From Acetobacter lambici (GTDB lineage Bacteria > Pseudomonadota > Alphaproteobacteria > Acetobacterales > Acetobacteraceae), in the NCBI RefSeq assembly GCF_011516885.1, contig NZ_WOTD01000001.1, forward strand, positions 186,001-250,000: a DNA stretch of 64,000 nt, written 5' to 3'. A program made the translations under genes and the position numbers. Below, one piece after another: positions 46,070-55,563 of the stretch. Numbering within the stretch: the stretch's first letter is position 1; every line of letters begins with the position of its first letter. Below the pieces are notes generated by a model that did not search any database, was not told where the DNA came from, and saw nothing but the letters and a program-made list of their open reading frames with translations.

Positions 46070-47767
46070 AAAACGACCTTTTTACACGCAGCGGGTGGGC
46101 AGCCTGCTGGCCTGCCTGCTGACCTGCCACCCCATTGTGGCAGTCTGCGCGGGCCTTGCCCCACTGCCCCAGCCCGAACATGGCGGGGGCACTCTGCGGC
46201 TGGTAGCGGCCGCTTCTGGCGGTACGCTGGACCCCCAGATCAACTACACAGGCAAATACATCAATCTTTTTGCCAATGTGTATGATGGGCTGACCACCTT
46301 TAACAAAGTCACAGGCCCTGCGGGCAAGGAGGTTGTGCCCGATCTGGCCGAATCCCTGCCCGCTCCGCAGGATGGGGGGCTGACCTATACCTTTACCCTG
46401 CGCCCCAACATCCTGTTCTCCAACGGTCAGCCCGTGACCACGGCAGATGTTGTGGCCTCTTTCCAACGGCTTTTTCGGATTGGCGCGCCAACGGCGGGGT
46501 CTTTTTATGGTGCCATCATAGGTGCAGATGCCTGCCTGCGCACACCCGCGCACTGCACACTCGACCATGGCATAGAGGTAGACGCCCCCAACAGGCGCAT
46601 AACCTTCCATCTGACACACCCGGATGCAGAGTTCCTGCAAAAGCTTGCCTTTACCCACGCCGTTATTCTGCCCGCCAGCACCCCCGACCATGATACGGGC
46701 AATACCCCCCTACCCGGCACCGGCCCTTACACGCTGGAAGCCTACGACCCCAGCAACTTCCTCCACCTTGCCCGCAACCCCGCCTTCCATGAGTGGAACC
46801 CGCAGGCACAACCCGCAGGTTACCCGGACCGGATCGAATATACCTTTGGCATACCAGAGGAAGCCGCCGTAACAGCCGTGGAGAACGGGCAATACGACTG
46901 GATGGCCGATACCATTCCCCTTGACCGGCTGGGCGAACTGGGCAGCCACTTTGCCGGGCAAACGCATGTCATGCGCCACCCTTCGCTCTATTTTTTAGCA
47001 TGAACATGCACGAAGCCCCTTTTACAGACATAAGGGTGCGTCAGGCGGTCAATTACGCGCTCAACCGCAAGGCACTGGTTATTCTGTACGGCGGGCCGGG
47101 TATTGCGCGCCCACTCTGCGGCCTTATCCCTTCCGCTTTAGGGGTTGAGGGCCAGACCTGCCCCTACACGCGCGCGGCATCCCCTACAGCACCAGCACAA
47201 CAATGGTCCGCGCCAGACATGCAGGCTGCCCGTAATCTGGTACGTGCCAGCGGCACAATGGGGCAAAAGATCACTCTGGTTGTCGCCAGTTCCAGCGCCG
47301 ACATGGCCATGGGCGTCTGGGTCCGCGACATGTTGCAAAACCTTGGATATCAGGCGGTTTTACGCCCGATTAGCAGCAGCCTGCAATTGCCCTACATCCA
47401 GAACACCGACAACCATGTGCAAATAGCGCTCACTAGCTGGTCCGCCGATTATCCTTCCGCCTCCAACTTTGTAGACGCACTGTTTGGCTGTGAGAATTTT
47501 CATCCCCATTCCGACAGTTCCATCAACATTCCCGGCTTTTGCGACCCGCAGGCTCAAGCCATCATGGACCGTGCCAGAACGGATACCAGCCTGAGCGCAA
47601 TGCAGCGCGACCAGTTCTGGGTGGACGCCAACAGACTGATCATGGCGCAGGCCCCCGCAGCCCCCATGATTGAAAAAGACAATGTGGTGCTGACGTCCGC
47701 CCGCGTTCGGAACTTTTTTTATACCGAGGTCAACCAACTCCTGTTCTCTCAGGTCTGGTTGCACTAA
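46056..47767 (+). pseudogene. Peptide/opine ABC transporter binding protein, frameshifted
   Basis: Two frames together form one family-5 solute-binding protein (DppA/OppA type), about 570 residues. Part one (46056-47003) has a signal peptide and the core GGTLRLVAAASGGTLDPQ, LPAPQDGGLTYTFTLRPNI and NGQPVTTADVVASFQRLF. Part two (47000-47767) continues with FTDIRVRQAVNYALNRKAL and YPSASNFVDALFG. The split is at a run of six T (46991-46996). One more T would read LYFFSMNMHEAPF through. The downstream part could start at an ATG in an ATGA overlap, but neither half would fold alone. No permease genes are nearby. Confidence 0.82.
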
Positions 47768-47785
47768 CAGCAGGGCCAATCGGGG

Positions 47786-47808
47786 TTATCCACAGAATCT
47801 GTGGATGA
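47786..47808. other. Inverted pair of DnaA-box-like 9-mers
   Basis: TTATCCACA (47786-47794) is an exact DnaA consensus box. It faces TGTGGATGA (47800-47808), one base off the reverse complement, five bases away, in the gap between two converging genes. It also forms a hairpin, so it may be just a stem-loop. Confidence 0.45.
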
Positions 47809-47856
47809 AATGCAGGACAAGTCTGGAATGATTGCGGGATAACACCCGCTAACAGT

Positions 47857-48894
47857 TTATTCCGCGCCAAGCCGCCTGAGTGCCCGCGCCCTGATCTGCT
47901 CGGGTAGGGGCACATAATCAAGCTGCTGGGTAACGGTTGCGCCGTCCACCAGCCCCCAACGGAAAAACCGGCGCACGGCATCCCCCTGATTATCGGCAGT
48001 GGCTGTGGCAGGGAGCAGCACATACGTGGTGGTGATAATGGGCCAGCTCTGCGCACCGTCCACATCGCTCAGTGCTGCGGTCAGGTCTGCCTCGTCCCAC
48101 TGGGCGGCCTGGGCGGCCTGGGCAAAACTGCTGGCCGACGGGCTGACAAAAAACCCTGCGTGGTTCTGCATCTGCACAAGGGCCAGATGGTTGCGCTCGG
48201 CATAGGCGTATTCAAGGTAGCCAATACTGCCTGCGGTATTCTGCACATAGGCTGCAATGCCATCATTCCCGCGCGCACCCGCACCTGCTGGCCATGCAAC
48301 GGATGTGCCCTTACCCACGCCCTCCTTCCACTGCGGCGAAACATGGGCGAGGTAGTCTGTAAAAACATAGGTCGTGCCCGAACCATCCGCCCGGTGCAAA
48401 GGTGCTATCACCTGATCGGGTAGATGCAGGTCGGGGTTAAGGGCTGCGATCCGGGCATCGTTCCACTGCGTTATGGACCCCGCATAAATATCGGCCAGAA
48501 CTGGACCGCTCAGGCGCAAGGCTCCATTGGCAATACCGGGCACATTGGCCGTAATGACCACGCCGCCAATAGCCGTGGGCACCTGCACAAGCTTGCCAGC
48601 CTCCAGCCGTGCATGGACCATGGGGGCGTCAGACGCTCCGAAGTCCACCGTGCCAGCCAGAATCTGGTTCTGCCCAGCCCCCGACCCTATGGTCTGGTAA
48701 TTGACCCGCACATCCACGCCAGAGGGAGCGGCGGCCGACCATGCCTGATACAGCGGCGCGGCAAAGCTGGAGCCTGCCCCCGTAATGCTTTCCGCCCGCG
48801 CGGCATGCGGCAGGGTAAACCCACCGCACAGGAGCAGGGCGGCAAAACCGGCTTTAACCCAACAACGCATATGGGTGAGGTGGGAATATGCCAT
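47857..48894 (-). CDS. pstS: Phosphate-binding protein PstS
   Basis: A 345-residue periplasmic phosphate-binding protein of the high-affinity Pst importer. A signal peptide (GFAALLLCGGFTLPHAARA) precedes ITGAGSSFAAPLYQAW and the phosphate-site segments DFGASDAPM, HRADGSGTTYVFTDYL and NTAGSIGYLEYAYA. AAGGAG lies seven bases before ATG 48894. A 9-base tandem repeat near 48105 encodes an AQAAQA stretch. pstC, pstA and pstB are not adjacent, so this is either an orphan or a second PstS. It lies 31 bases downstream of pheT. Confidence 0.93.
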   Translation of the reverse strand: MAYSHLTHMRCWVKAGFAALLLCGGFTLPHAARAESITGAGSSFAAPLYQAWSAAAPSGVDVRVNYQTIGSGAGQNQILAGTVDFGASDAPMVHARLEAGKLVQVPTAIGGVVITANVPGIANGALRLSGPVLADIYAGSITQWNDARIAALNPDLHLPDQVIAPLHRADGSGTTYVFTDYLAHVSPQWKEGVGKGTSVAWPAGAGARGNDGIAAYVQNTAGSIGYLEYAYAERNHLALVQMQNHAGFFVSPSASSFAQAAQAAQWDEADLTAALSDVDGAQSWPIITTTYVLLPATATADNQGDAVRRFFRWGLVDGATVTQQLDYVPLPEQIRARALRRLGAE

Positions 48895-48925
48895 GATCTG
48901 CTCCTTTTGCCGCCATCTCCTGCCT

Positions 48926-51385
48926 TTAGCGCAGGACCGCACCCGTTGCCTTGCTGACAGCGGCCACAATACGCTCGGACACTGCCTCGAGTTCAGCATC
49001 CGTCAGACTTTTATCGGTAGGCTGGAGGGTCACTTCCATCCCCACCGAGCGCATGCCTTCCGCCACATGCTGACCGGTATAGATGTCAAACAGGCTGACA
49101 TCGGCCACAAGCTGGCGGTCGGCTCCACGCACGGCGCGCAACACGCTTTCCACTGGAATATCCTGCGCGAGCACAAACGCAAAATCGCGCCGCACAGGCT
49201 GGAAGGCGGAAAGGACCGGCGCGCTTTTCTTCTTCTTTTTGGGTTGTGGCACACCTTCCACAAACACTTCAAACGCCACAACTGGCACATCAATCCCCGC
49301 AGCCTGAAGCACGGAGGGGTGCAGTTCGCCAAAATACGCCAGAATGTTCTTTGGCCCCTGCCGCAGCACACCGGAGCGGCCCGGATGGTACCATGCGGGC
49401 GCATCCGCCGTGGTGGTTATGGCATCGAGATTAACCCCGAACTGGCGCAGCAGTTCAAGCGCATCGGCCTTGGCCGCCCAAAGCGAAACCGCATTGCTGG
49501 GCACACCGGGGTAACGCTGGGTATGGCCCGAGCGTACACCTGCGGCCAGTGTCTGCTGCGCGGCCTCGGCAAAGGCCGGACCAATTTCAAACAGTCCGAT
49601 ATCTCCCCACCCGCGCACACTGTTGTGCCGGATTGCCGCGACCAGATTGACCAGCGGTGTCGGCCGCATCTGGTCCAGATCGGAAGCAATGGGGTTGAGC
49701 AGACGCAGGCTTTCTGGCGCGCCACCAAAATGCATGGCCTCCTCGTGCGAAACAAACGAGAAGCCTACCGTCTCCGTTAGCCCACGGGCCGCCAGCACAC
49801 GGCGCGCCAGCGCAAAACGGGCCTGCGCGGGCGTAAGCGATGCACCCGGCACCACGCTGATGGGCGGCAGAGGCACGGCCGGCACCGCATCCAGCCCTTT
49901 AAGCCGCAGGACCTCTTCCACCAGATCGCTCTCCGCCTCAATCGTGGCCACGCCCTGTGCGGCACAGGCCGCCACATCGGCGGGCAGGTCCCTGCCCTGT
50001 GACAGGACGGGAGCCTGCGCCACATCATTGCGCCATGATGGCACGCCGAGTTCGACCTGAGTTTCAGAGCGCGCATGCACCTCAAAACCCAGCTTTTCCA
50101 GCAGGGCCACGCTCTCATCGGCTGGCACGTCCAGCCCGCCAAGGTCACGCACCCGGTCAAAGCGCAAAGTTGCGTTGCGCTGCCATGCGGGTTGCTGCCC
50201 GGCGGAGACGACCTCGCTCGCTTCCCCCCCGCACAGTTCAACAATCATGCGGGTTGCGGCCTCAAGGGCTGCCACGGGTAGCGCCTGATCCACACCGCGC
50301 TCAAACCGGTAGCTGGAATCGGACGACAGGCCGAGCCTGCGGCTGCTCAGCGCCACACGCACGGGGTCAAACAGCGCGCATTCCACAAACACATCAGTCG
50401 TGGCTTCGGTCGCGCCCGTGCCGTCCCCGCCCATGATCCCGGCAAGGGACTGCACGCCGTTCTGATCGGCAATCACGCAGTCTTCCGCTGTTACGGTGCA
50501 GTCCTGCCCATCGAGCGTGCGGAAGGTCTCGCCCTCGCCCCGGCACAGGGTCAGCCTGCCGCCCGCAATCTTGTTCGCATCGAACACATGCAGCGGACGA
50601 CCGAGGTCGAAGCAGAAATAATTGGTAATATCGACCAGTGTGGAAATGGAGCGCAGGCCAATGCTTTCCAGCCTGTTGCGCAGCCAGTCCGGGCTGGGGC
50701 CATTCCTGACCCCACGAATGGTCCGCCCCAGCACCCACGGACACGCCTCGGGGTAGGTAATGGCCCATTCCACGGGGGAGGCAAACGTACCCTCCACCGT
50801 TTCGGCCAGCCATGGGCGCAGTGTGCCAAGACCTGCCGCGGCCAGATCGCGCGCAATGCCGCGCACACCCAGTGCATCACCCCGGTTGGGGGTAATGGCA
50901 ATGTCGATCACAACATCATCCAGCCCGGCAAAGTCGGGGTAGGACTGGCCAGGCAGTGTGTCGGCGGGCAGTTCGGCAATGCCGCTGGTTTCCTCACCCA
51001 GCCCCAGTTCGCGCAGGGAGCACAACATGCCCCCACTCAGCTCACCCCGGACCTTGCCCGCCTTGATGGTAATATCCAGCCCCGGCACATAAGCGCCCGG
51101 CGGAGCAAAAATAACCGCCAGATCCTTGCGCGCATTGGGGGCACCGCACACAACCTGTACGTCCGAAAAACCCGGACCCGCATCCACCCGGCAAACCTGC
51201 AACCGGTCCGCGTTGGGGTGGGGCTGGGCGTCCAGAATACGGGCGGTCAGGAAGGGTTCAAGGGCAGCACCCTTGTTCTCGACACTTTCCACCTCCAGAC
51301 CGATCTGGTTGAGCATGGCGCAGATTTCGGCCAGCGTTGCCTGGGTTTCCAGATGGTCATACAACCATGACAGCGTGAATTTCAT
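48926..51385 (-). CDS. pheT: Phenylalanine--tRNA ligase beta subunit
   Basis: 819 residues. The N-terminal EMAP/OB tRNA-binding domain (PHPNADRLQVCRV) is followed by B1-B5 domains, the catalytic-like core (ITPNRGDALGVRGIARDLAA) and the C-terminal anticodon-binding domain (FQPVRRDFAFVLAQDIPV). A Lys run (KKKKK) near residue 715 is a family-variable loop. It starts five bases after pheS; start support comes from the conserved MKFTLSWLYDHLET. Forms the alpha2-beta2 enzyme with PheS. Confidence 0.97.
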   Translation of the reverse strand: MKFTLSWLYDHLETQATLAEICAMLNQIGLEVESVENKGAALEPFLTARILDAQPHPNADRLQVCRVDAGPGFSDVQVVCGAPNARKDLAVIFAPPGAYVPGLDITIKAGKVRGELSGGMLCSLRELGLGEETSGIAELPADTLPGQSYPDFAGLDDVVIDIAITPNRGDALGVRGIARDLAAAGLGTLRPWLAETVEGTFASPVEWAITYPEACPWVLGRTIRGVRNGPSPDWLRNRLESIGLRSISTLVDITNYFCFDLGRPLHVFDANKIAGGRLTLCRGEGETFRTLDGQDCTVTAEDCVIADQNGVQSLAGIMGGDGTGATEATTDVFVECALFDPVRVALSSRRLGLSSDSSYRFERGVDQALPVAALEAATRMIVELCGGEASEVVSAGQQPAWQRNATLRFDRVRDLGGLDVPADESVALLEKLGFEVHARSETQVELGVPSWRNDVAQAPVLSQGRDLPADVAACAAQGVATIEAESDLVEEVLRLKGLDAVPAVPLPPISVVPGASLTPAQARFALARRVLAARGLTETVGFSFVSHEEAMHFGGAPESLRLLNPIASDLDQMRPTPLVNLVAAIRHNSVRGWGDIGLFEIGPAFAEAAQQTLAAGVRSGHTQRYPGVPSNAVSLWAAKADALELLRQFGVNLDAITTTADAPAWYHPGRSGVLRQGPKNILAYFGELHPSVLQAAGIDVPVVAFEVFVEGVPQPKKKKKSAPVLSAFQPVRRDFAFVLAQDIPVESVLRAVRGADRQLVADVSLFDIYTGQHVAEGMRSVGMEVTLQPTDKSLTDAELEAVSERIVAAVSKATGAVLR

Positions 51386-51389
51386 ACTC

Positions 51390-52460
51390 TCACACCCCTT
51401 CGTGCAGCAGTGCGGGTGCGAGCGGGTCTGCCCCGTAATGTCGCAGCCAGCGGATATCGCTTTCATAGAACGAACGCAGGTCGGGAATGCCGTTCTTCAG
51501 CATTGCCAGACGTTCGACCCCCATACCAAAGGCAAAGCCCTGCCACACGCGCGGGTCTAGTCCGCAGTTGGCCAGAACGCGGGCATGGACCATGCCGGCA
51601 CCCAGCACTTCCAGCCAGTCTTCCCCTGCCCCGATCTCGCCCGTTTTGCGCGACCAACCGATATCCACCTCCAAGGAGGGTTCGGTGAACGGGAAGTAGG
51701 ATGAACGAAAGCGCACCGGCAGGGACGGCTTGCCAAAAAATGCACGCAGGAACTCGATCAGGCAGCCTTTGAGATGCCCAAGAGTAATCCCCTCGCCCAC
51801 GACCAGACCTTCGCACTGGTGGAACATGGGGGAATGCGTTGCATCATGATCGGCACGGTAAGTGCGGCCGGGGGCAATAATGCGGATAGGGGGCTTTTGC
51901 CCCAGCATGGTGCGGATCTGCACGCCGGAGGTCTGGGTCCGCAGAACGCGGGTCACGTCCAGCCCCGGTGAGGGAGGAAGGTAAAACGTGTCGTGATCAG
52001 TTCTGGCGGGGTGGTGGTCCGGTGTATTCAGGGCCGAGAAGTTGTGCCAGTCGGTCTCGATATCCGGCCCTTCGGCAACGTGAAAACCCATAACGCCAAA
52101 AATGGCCGTCATTTCCTCAATCGTGCGGCTGATCGGGTGGATGTAGCCCGTGGCTTCCGCCGGAGGGGGGGCGGTCACATCCAGTTTTTCCGCAATCAGG
52201 CGGGCCTGTAGGGCGGCGGCTTCGAGCTCCCTGCCACGTGCTTCCACAGCCTGTGTCAGCTCATCCCGCAAGCGGTTCAGGGCTACGCCCCGGGCCTTGC
52301 GTTCATCGGGCTGCATTTTTCCCAACGCTTTGAGCAGGCCGGTCAGGCGGCCGGATTTGCCCAGTGTGCCAACGCGCACGGCATCCCATGCCCGCAGGTC
52401 TGTGGCACCAGCCAGTTCGGACAGGACATCCTGCCGAAGAGTTTCTAGATCGTCGCTCAT
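51390..52460 (-). CDS. pheS: Phenylalanine--tRNA ligase alpha subunit
   Basis: A 356-residue class II synthetase catalytic subunit. The N-terminal coiled coil is followed by HPISRTIEEMTAIFG, motif 2 GRTYRADHDATHSPMFHQ and motif 3 GFAFGMGVERLAMLKNGIPD. The start at MSDDLETLRQ is the conserved one; the ribosome site is modest. It lies downstream of rplT with a terminator-like hairpin between, so it may depend on read-through or its own promoter. Confidence 0.97.
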   Translation of the reverse strand: MSDDLETLRQDVLSELAGATDLRAWDAVRVGTLGKSGRLTGLLKALGKMQPDERKARGVALNRLRDELTQAVEARGRELEAAALQARLIAEKLDVTAPPPAEATGYIHPISRTIEEMTAIFGVMGFHVAEGPDIETDWHNFSALNTPDHHPARTDHDTFYLPPSPGLDVTRVLRTQTSGVQIRTMLGQKPPIRIIAPGRTYRADHDATHSPMFHQCEGLVVGEGITLGHLKGCLIEFLRAFFGKPSLPVRFRSSYFPFTEPSLEVDIGWSRKTGEIGAGEDWLEVLGAGMVHARVLANCGLDPRVWQGFAFGMGVERLAMLKNGIPDLRSFYESDIRWLRHYGADPLAPALLHEGV

Positions 52461-52553
52461 GGAACCCCGCGCTGAGGAAAAAATGCTACCGAGCGGATAC
52501 AATCTCCCGCTCCGGGAGAAAAGCCCTTTGGCCCAAAAACCATCCGCCAAAAA

Positions 52554-52584
52554 GCAAAAAGGCCGCCCGGTAATGGACGGCCTT
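52554..52584 (-). terminator. Terminator or attenuator between rplT and pheS
   Basis: On the minus strand AAGGCCGTCC pairs with GGGCGGCCTT (one G-T pair), then more T. It lies 31 bases past rplT and about 95 bases before pheS. Confidence 0.85.
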
Positions 52585-52614
52585 CTTGTATACCGGATCT
52601 GTCAGGACCGGCAA

Positions 52615-52974
52615 TCAGGCTGCCAGAGCGGCCTGTGCCTTCTTGACGATTTCGGCAAAGGTTGCTGCGTCATCAAATGCGATGGCGGCCAGAACCTTGC
52701 GGTCAATCTCGATCCCAGCCTTGGCCAGACCGTTAATGAAACGGCTGTAGGTCAGGCCGTGTTCACGCACTGCGGCGTTAATACGCTGGATCCACAGAGC
52801 GCGGAATTCGCGCTTCTTGTTGCGGCGGTCACGATATGCGTACTGAAGCGCCTTTTCAACGCGTTCCAGAGCAATACGGTAGTTGGTGGAAGACCGGCCG
52901 CGGTAACCCTTGGACAGTTCCAGAACTTTTTTGTGGCGTGCGAGTGTGGTTACACCGCGTTTAACACGTGCCAT
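52615..52974 (-). CDS. rplT: 50S ribosomal protein L20
   Basis: A 119-residue bL20 with [40 protein letters not shown] and [20 protein letters not shown], all standard. It lies 14 bases after rpmI. L20 is known to repress its own operon by binding its mRNA leader in other bacteria. Confidence 0.98.
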   Translation of the reverse strand: MARVKRGVTTLARHKKVLELSKGYRGRSSTNYRIALERVEKALQYAYRDRRNKKREFRALWIQRINAAVREHGLTYSRFINGLAKAGIEIDRKVLAAIAFDDAATFAEIVKKAQAALAA

Positions 52975-52988
52975 ATCTTAGATGCTCC

Positions 52989-53189
52989 TTACAGCCCGTA
53001 GGGGGCCCACTGCTTAACCGTACGGCCGTCCTGCGGCTGAAGAACCTGCGTGCCGCGTGCGGAGCGCTTCATCTTCTGGGTACGCTTGATCATGCCGTGA
53101 CGCTTACCGCACGGGCCGGAGAGCACCTTGCCGGTCGCGGTGATCTTGAACCGCTTTTTGACCGACGACTTGGTCTTCATTTTGGGCAT
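52989..53189 (-). CDS. rpmI: 50S ribosomal protein L35
   Basis: A 66-residue bL35: [20 protein letters not shown], then [25 protein letters not shown] lies seven bases before ATG 53189; the longer open frame is leader sequence. infC, usually just upstream, is absent here, so this operon begins with rpmI. Confidence 0.97.
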   Translation of the reverse strand: MPKMKTKSSVKKRFKITATGKVLSGPCGKRHGMIKRTQKMKRSARGTQVLQPQDGRTVKQWAPYGL

Positions 53190-53737
53190 TTCTTTACTCC
53201 TGAAATACGCTGAACTTAACCGCCTTATCCCCGCAAGGGTGTAAAGCGGCTTCTGCACGGCCGGGCATGCCCCACAGGCCCGGACGCGTGCGCGAATGCG
53301 CTTCCTTAAAAGAAAGGCGGTTCGCTTTCAAGCCTTGGTTTGCAACAAATGCGCAACACAGAGCCCACCCGATTCTTCGACCGGTCGGATTCTGTGAGCC
53401 CAAAGGGGACGATCTACCCCCTATATATAAAGCAAGCCCCTCCACTCGCCCGAAGAAAATGCATGCCGCACATGCAAATCTTTACTTGTCTGTATCTGCG
53501 CGAATATAGGTAATAACCAGAAAAGGCCGTTTTTTGTAATATTCTTGCGATATATATAAATCATATACACTTACTCGTGTAATAACACGGCTTCTATACG
53601 TTTATCTATGATGCAAATCCAGATAGGATTGATCTCAATCAACGACAGACCGCAGACGCTGTTCCTCTGGCTGTGTTGGGCAGACTTGATCCATCTGCCC
53701 GCCAGACGGGACGTTTACACATAAGGTGGGGATTAGA
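53190..53737. promoter_or_regulatory. Divergent regulatory region rpmI / dehydrogenase operon
   Basis: About 550 bases without a gene. The rpmI side holds a possible TATATA -10 at 53422-53429 (minus strand) and a foldable leader of about 230 bases; CACAGA and TCTGTG close a stem at 53357-53397. The dehydrogenase side is very A/T-rich at 53530-53600 (likely promoter) and then carries an FNR-type box at 53629. An 83-codon minus frame inside (53194-53445) has no protein features and is not called. Confidence 0.55.
53629..53642. promoter_or_regulatory. Perfect FNR/Anr-type box
   Basis: TTGAT-CTCA-ATCAA matches the FNR consensus TTGAT-N4-ATCAA at all ten specified positions. It lies 96 bases before the start of the cytochrome c gene. 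FNR-type regulators exist in acetic acid bacteria (FnrG, GoxR). Whether it activates or represses depends on the unmapped transcription start. Confidence 0.65.
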
Positions 53738-55066
53738 GTGATCAAACGTCTATTAGCAGGAGCAGCAGCCATTGGTGCCATAGGTGGCCTGGGCTTTCTT
53801 TATTACGCCTGGTACCCACCTATTGAACCGGTAGAAGCCCCTGACCCGGGCAGTTTTTCCGCCGAACAGATCGAGCGTGGCCGCATTGTGGCCGCCGAAG
53901 GGTACTGCGCAGAGTGCCATACCCGCACGGATGGAAGTGGCGGCCCCGAACTGGCGGGCGATTACAAAATGGAAACGCCTTTTGGCGCCATCTATTCCTC
54001 CAATATTACGCCAGACCTCGAAACCGGCATAGGCAACTGGTCGGAAGAAGCCTTCCAGCGCGCCATGCACCTTGGGGTTTCACGCAAGGGCGTACATCTT
54101 ATTCCGGCCTTCCCGTTTGATCATTTTACCAAAATGACCGAGCAGGATGTGTCCGACCTCTATGCTTACCTGATGACACGCCCCGCCGTGCATATGACGC
54201 ACCGCACCAACGAACTGCCCTTCCCGCTCAGCCTGCGTATTCTTCAGGCCGGATGGAAGCTGCTCTACTTCACCCCCGGTGTGTACAAGCCCGACCCCCG
54301 GCATGACGCGCTATGGAACCGCGGAGCCTACCTGTCCGAAGGCAACGCCCATTGTGGCGCATGCCACACCCCGCGCGACTTCATGGGAGCCGAGAAAAAG
54401 AGCGCTCCTTACGATGGCGCGGTCGTGGACAACTGGATTGCCCCGCCGCTGAACGAACACAACCCCACCCCCACCACATGGACGGAGGACGAACTCTTCC
54501 AGTACCTGCGCTTTGGGGTCGCACCGCTGCATGGCCCTGCTGGTGGTCCCATGTCCCCCGTGCCGCACCGCTTCCTGTCCACTGTACCGGAAGAGGACGT
54601 GCATGCCATTGCGCATTACTTTGCTGATGTGGACCATGCCGCCGAGCGTGAAAAACATGACAAGGCCGCCCTTGCTCTTGCCATGGAACAGTCCAAGACC
54701 GATCTGATTGGCCCCAGCGTGGACCCGGACGCCAAGCTCTATCAGGGTGCGTGTGCTGCCTGCCATTACAATGCAGCCCCCTCCCCCGTGCTTGGCCGCC
54801 CAGATCTGGCACTGAACAACGCGTTGTGGCTGAGTGAGCCCACCAACCTCTATCAGGTCATCCTGCATGGTCTGACCGCAGAAGAGGGCCAGACCGGCGT
54901 GGCTATGCCCAGCTTCTACAATGCCCTGTCCGATCAGGATATGGCTCGGATTGCGGGCTACCTGCGCCGCACCCGTACCACCCTGCCACCATGGACCGAC
55001 CTGGAAAAGAAAGCAGCCGCAGTGCGCAAGACCATTACCACCATTCCTGTCAATTCATCGCACTAA
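53738..55066 (+). CDS. Membrane-bound dehydrogenase, tri-heme cytochrome c subunit
   Basis: 442 residues. The N-terminal hydrophobic segment (LLAGAAAIGAIGGLGFLYYA) exports and anchors it. Three heme-binding CxxCH motifs are at residues 57-61 (CAECH), 206-210 (CGACH) and 339-343 (CAACH). Methionine axial-ligand regions such as GVAMPSFYNAL follow. It passes electrons from the Mo/FeS subunits to ubiquinone on the periplasmic side. GTG at 53738 is chosen over GTG 53726 because AAGGTGGGG lies just upstream. First gene of a three-gene operon of the acetaldehyde dehydrogenase (AldFGH/AldSLC) kind; subunit letters vary, so no symbol is given. Confidence 0.92.
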   Translation: MIKRLLAGAAAIGAIGGLGFLYYAWYPPIEPVEAPDPGSFSAEQIERGRIVAAEGYCAECHTRTDGSGGPELAGDYKMETPFGAIYSSNITPDLETGIGNWSEEAFQRAMHLGVSRKGVHLIPAFPFDHFTKMTEQDVSDLYAYLMTRPAVHMTHRTNELPFPLSLRILQAGWKLLYFTPGVYKPDPRHDALWNRGAYLSEGNAHCGACHTPRDFMGAEKKSAPYDGAVVDNWIAPPLNEHNPTPTTWTEDELFQYLRFGVAPLHGPAGGPMSPVPHRFLSTVPEEDVHAIAHYFADVDHAAEREKHDKAALALAMEQSKTDLIGPSVDPDAKLYQGACAACHYNAAPSPVLGRPDLALNNALWLSEPTNLYQVILHGLTAEEGQTGVAMPSFYNALSDQDMARIAGYLRRTRTTLPPWTDLEKKAAAVRKTITTIPVNSSH

Positions 55067-55086
55067 GACGGACCACGGAGCACGAG

Positions 55087-55563
55087 ATGGTAAAATTCAA
55101 ACTCAATGGCCGTGACGTTTCTGTCGATGTGCCAGACGACACCCCCCTGCTGTGGGCGCTGCGTGATGATCTGGATCTGACGGGCACAAAATTTGGCTGT
55201 GGTGTAGGTCAGTGTGGTGCCTGCACCGTTCTGGTTGGTGGCCGGGCAACGCGCTCGTGCATTACCCCGCTCAGTTCGCTCGAAGGGGCGGATGTTACCA
55301 CCATTGAAGGGCTGGACCCCAATGGCAAACATGCCGTGCAGGAAGCATGGAAGGATATTCAGGTTCCGCAATGCGGGTACTGCCAGTCCGGCCAGATCAT
55401 GCAGGCAGTCAGCCTGTTAAAGGATTATCCGGACCCTACGGATGAGGAAATTGACGGCGTTATGGGTGGTAGCCTGTGCCGCTGCATGACCTATGTCCGC
55501 ATTCGCAAAGCCATAAAAAAAGCAGCCGCCGCCCTGCGCAAGGAGGAGCCGTCCAATGGGTAA
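55087..55563 (+). CDS. Membrane-bound dehydrogenase, [2Fe-2S] subunit
   Basis: A 158-residue small subunit with two [2Fe-2S] clusters. The plant-ferredoxin type is CGVGQCGACTVLV plus the distal Cys in RATRSC; the second uses CGYCQSGQ and CRC in GSLCRCMTY. It accepts electrons from the molybdenum site and passes them to the heme subunit. GGAG lies about six bases before ATG 55087. It overlaps the Mo subunit gene by eight bases. It has no signal peptide of its own and probably travels with the Tat-exported large subunit. Confidence 0.94.
   Translation: MVKFKLNGRDVSVDVPDDTPLLWALRDDLDLTGTKFGCGVGQCGACTVLVGGRATRSCITPLSSLEGADVTTIEGLDPNGKHAVQEAWKDIQVPQCGYCQSGQIMQAVSLLKDYPDPTDEEIDGVMGGSLCRCMTYVRIRKAIKKAAAALRKEEPSNG

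Noticed and set aside
48100-48125. Tandem repeat in pstS as a phase-variable site
   Set aside because: Only about two and a half copies of a 9-mer; it keeps frame and is readily explained as an Ala/Gln-rich stretch.
47857-48894. A Pst operon
   Set aside because: Only pstS is present; flanking genes are pheT and a peptide-binding pseudogene, not pstCAB or phoU.
53194-53445. 83-codon minus frame upstream of rpmI
   Set aside because: It lies in the ribosomal-protein leader and lacks protein-like composition or a start signal.
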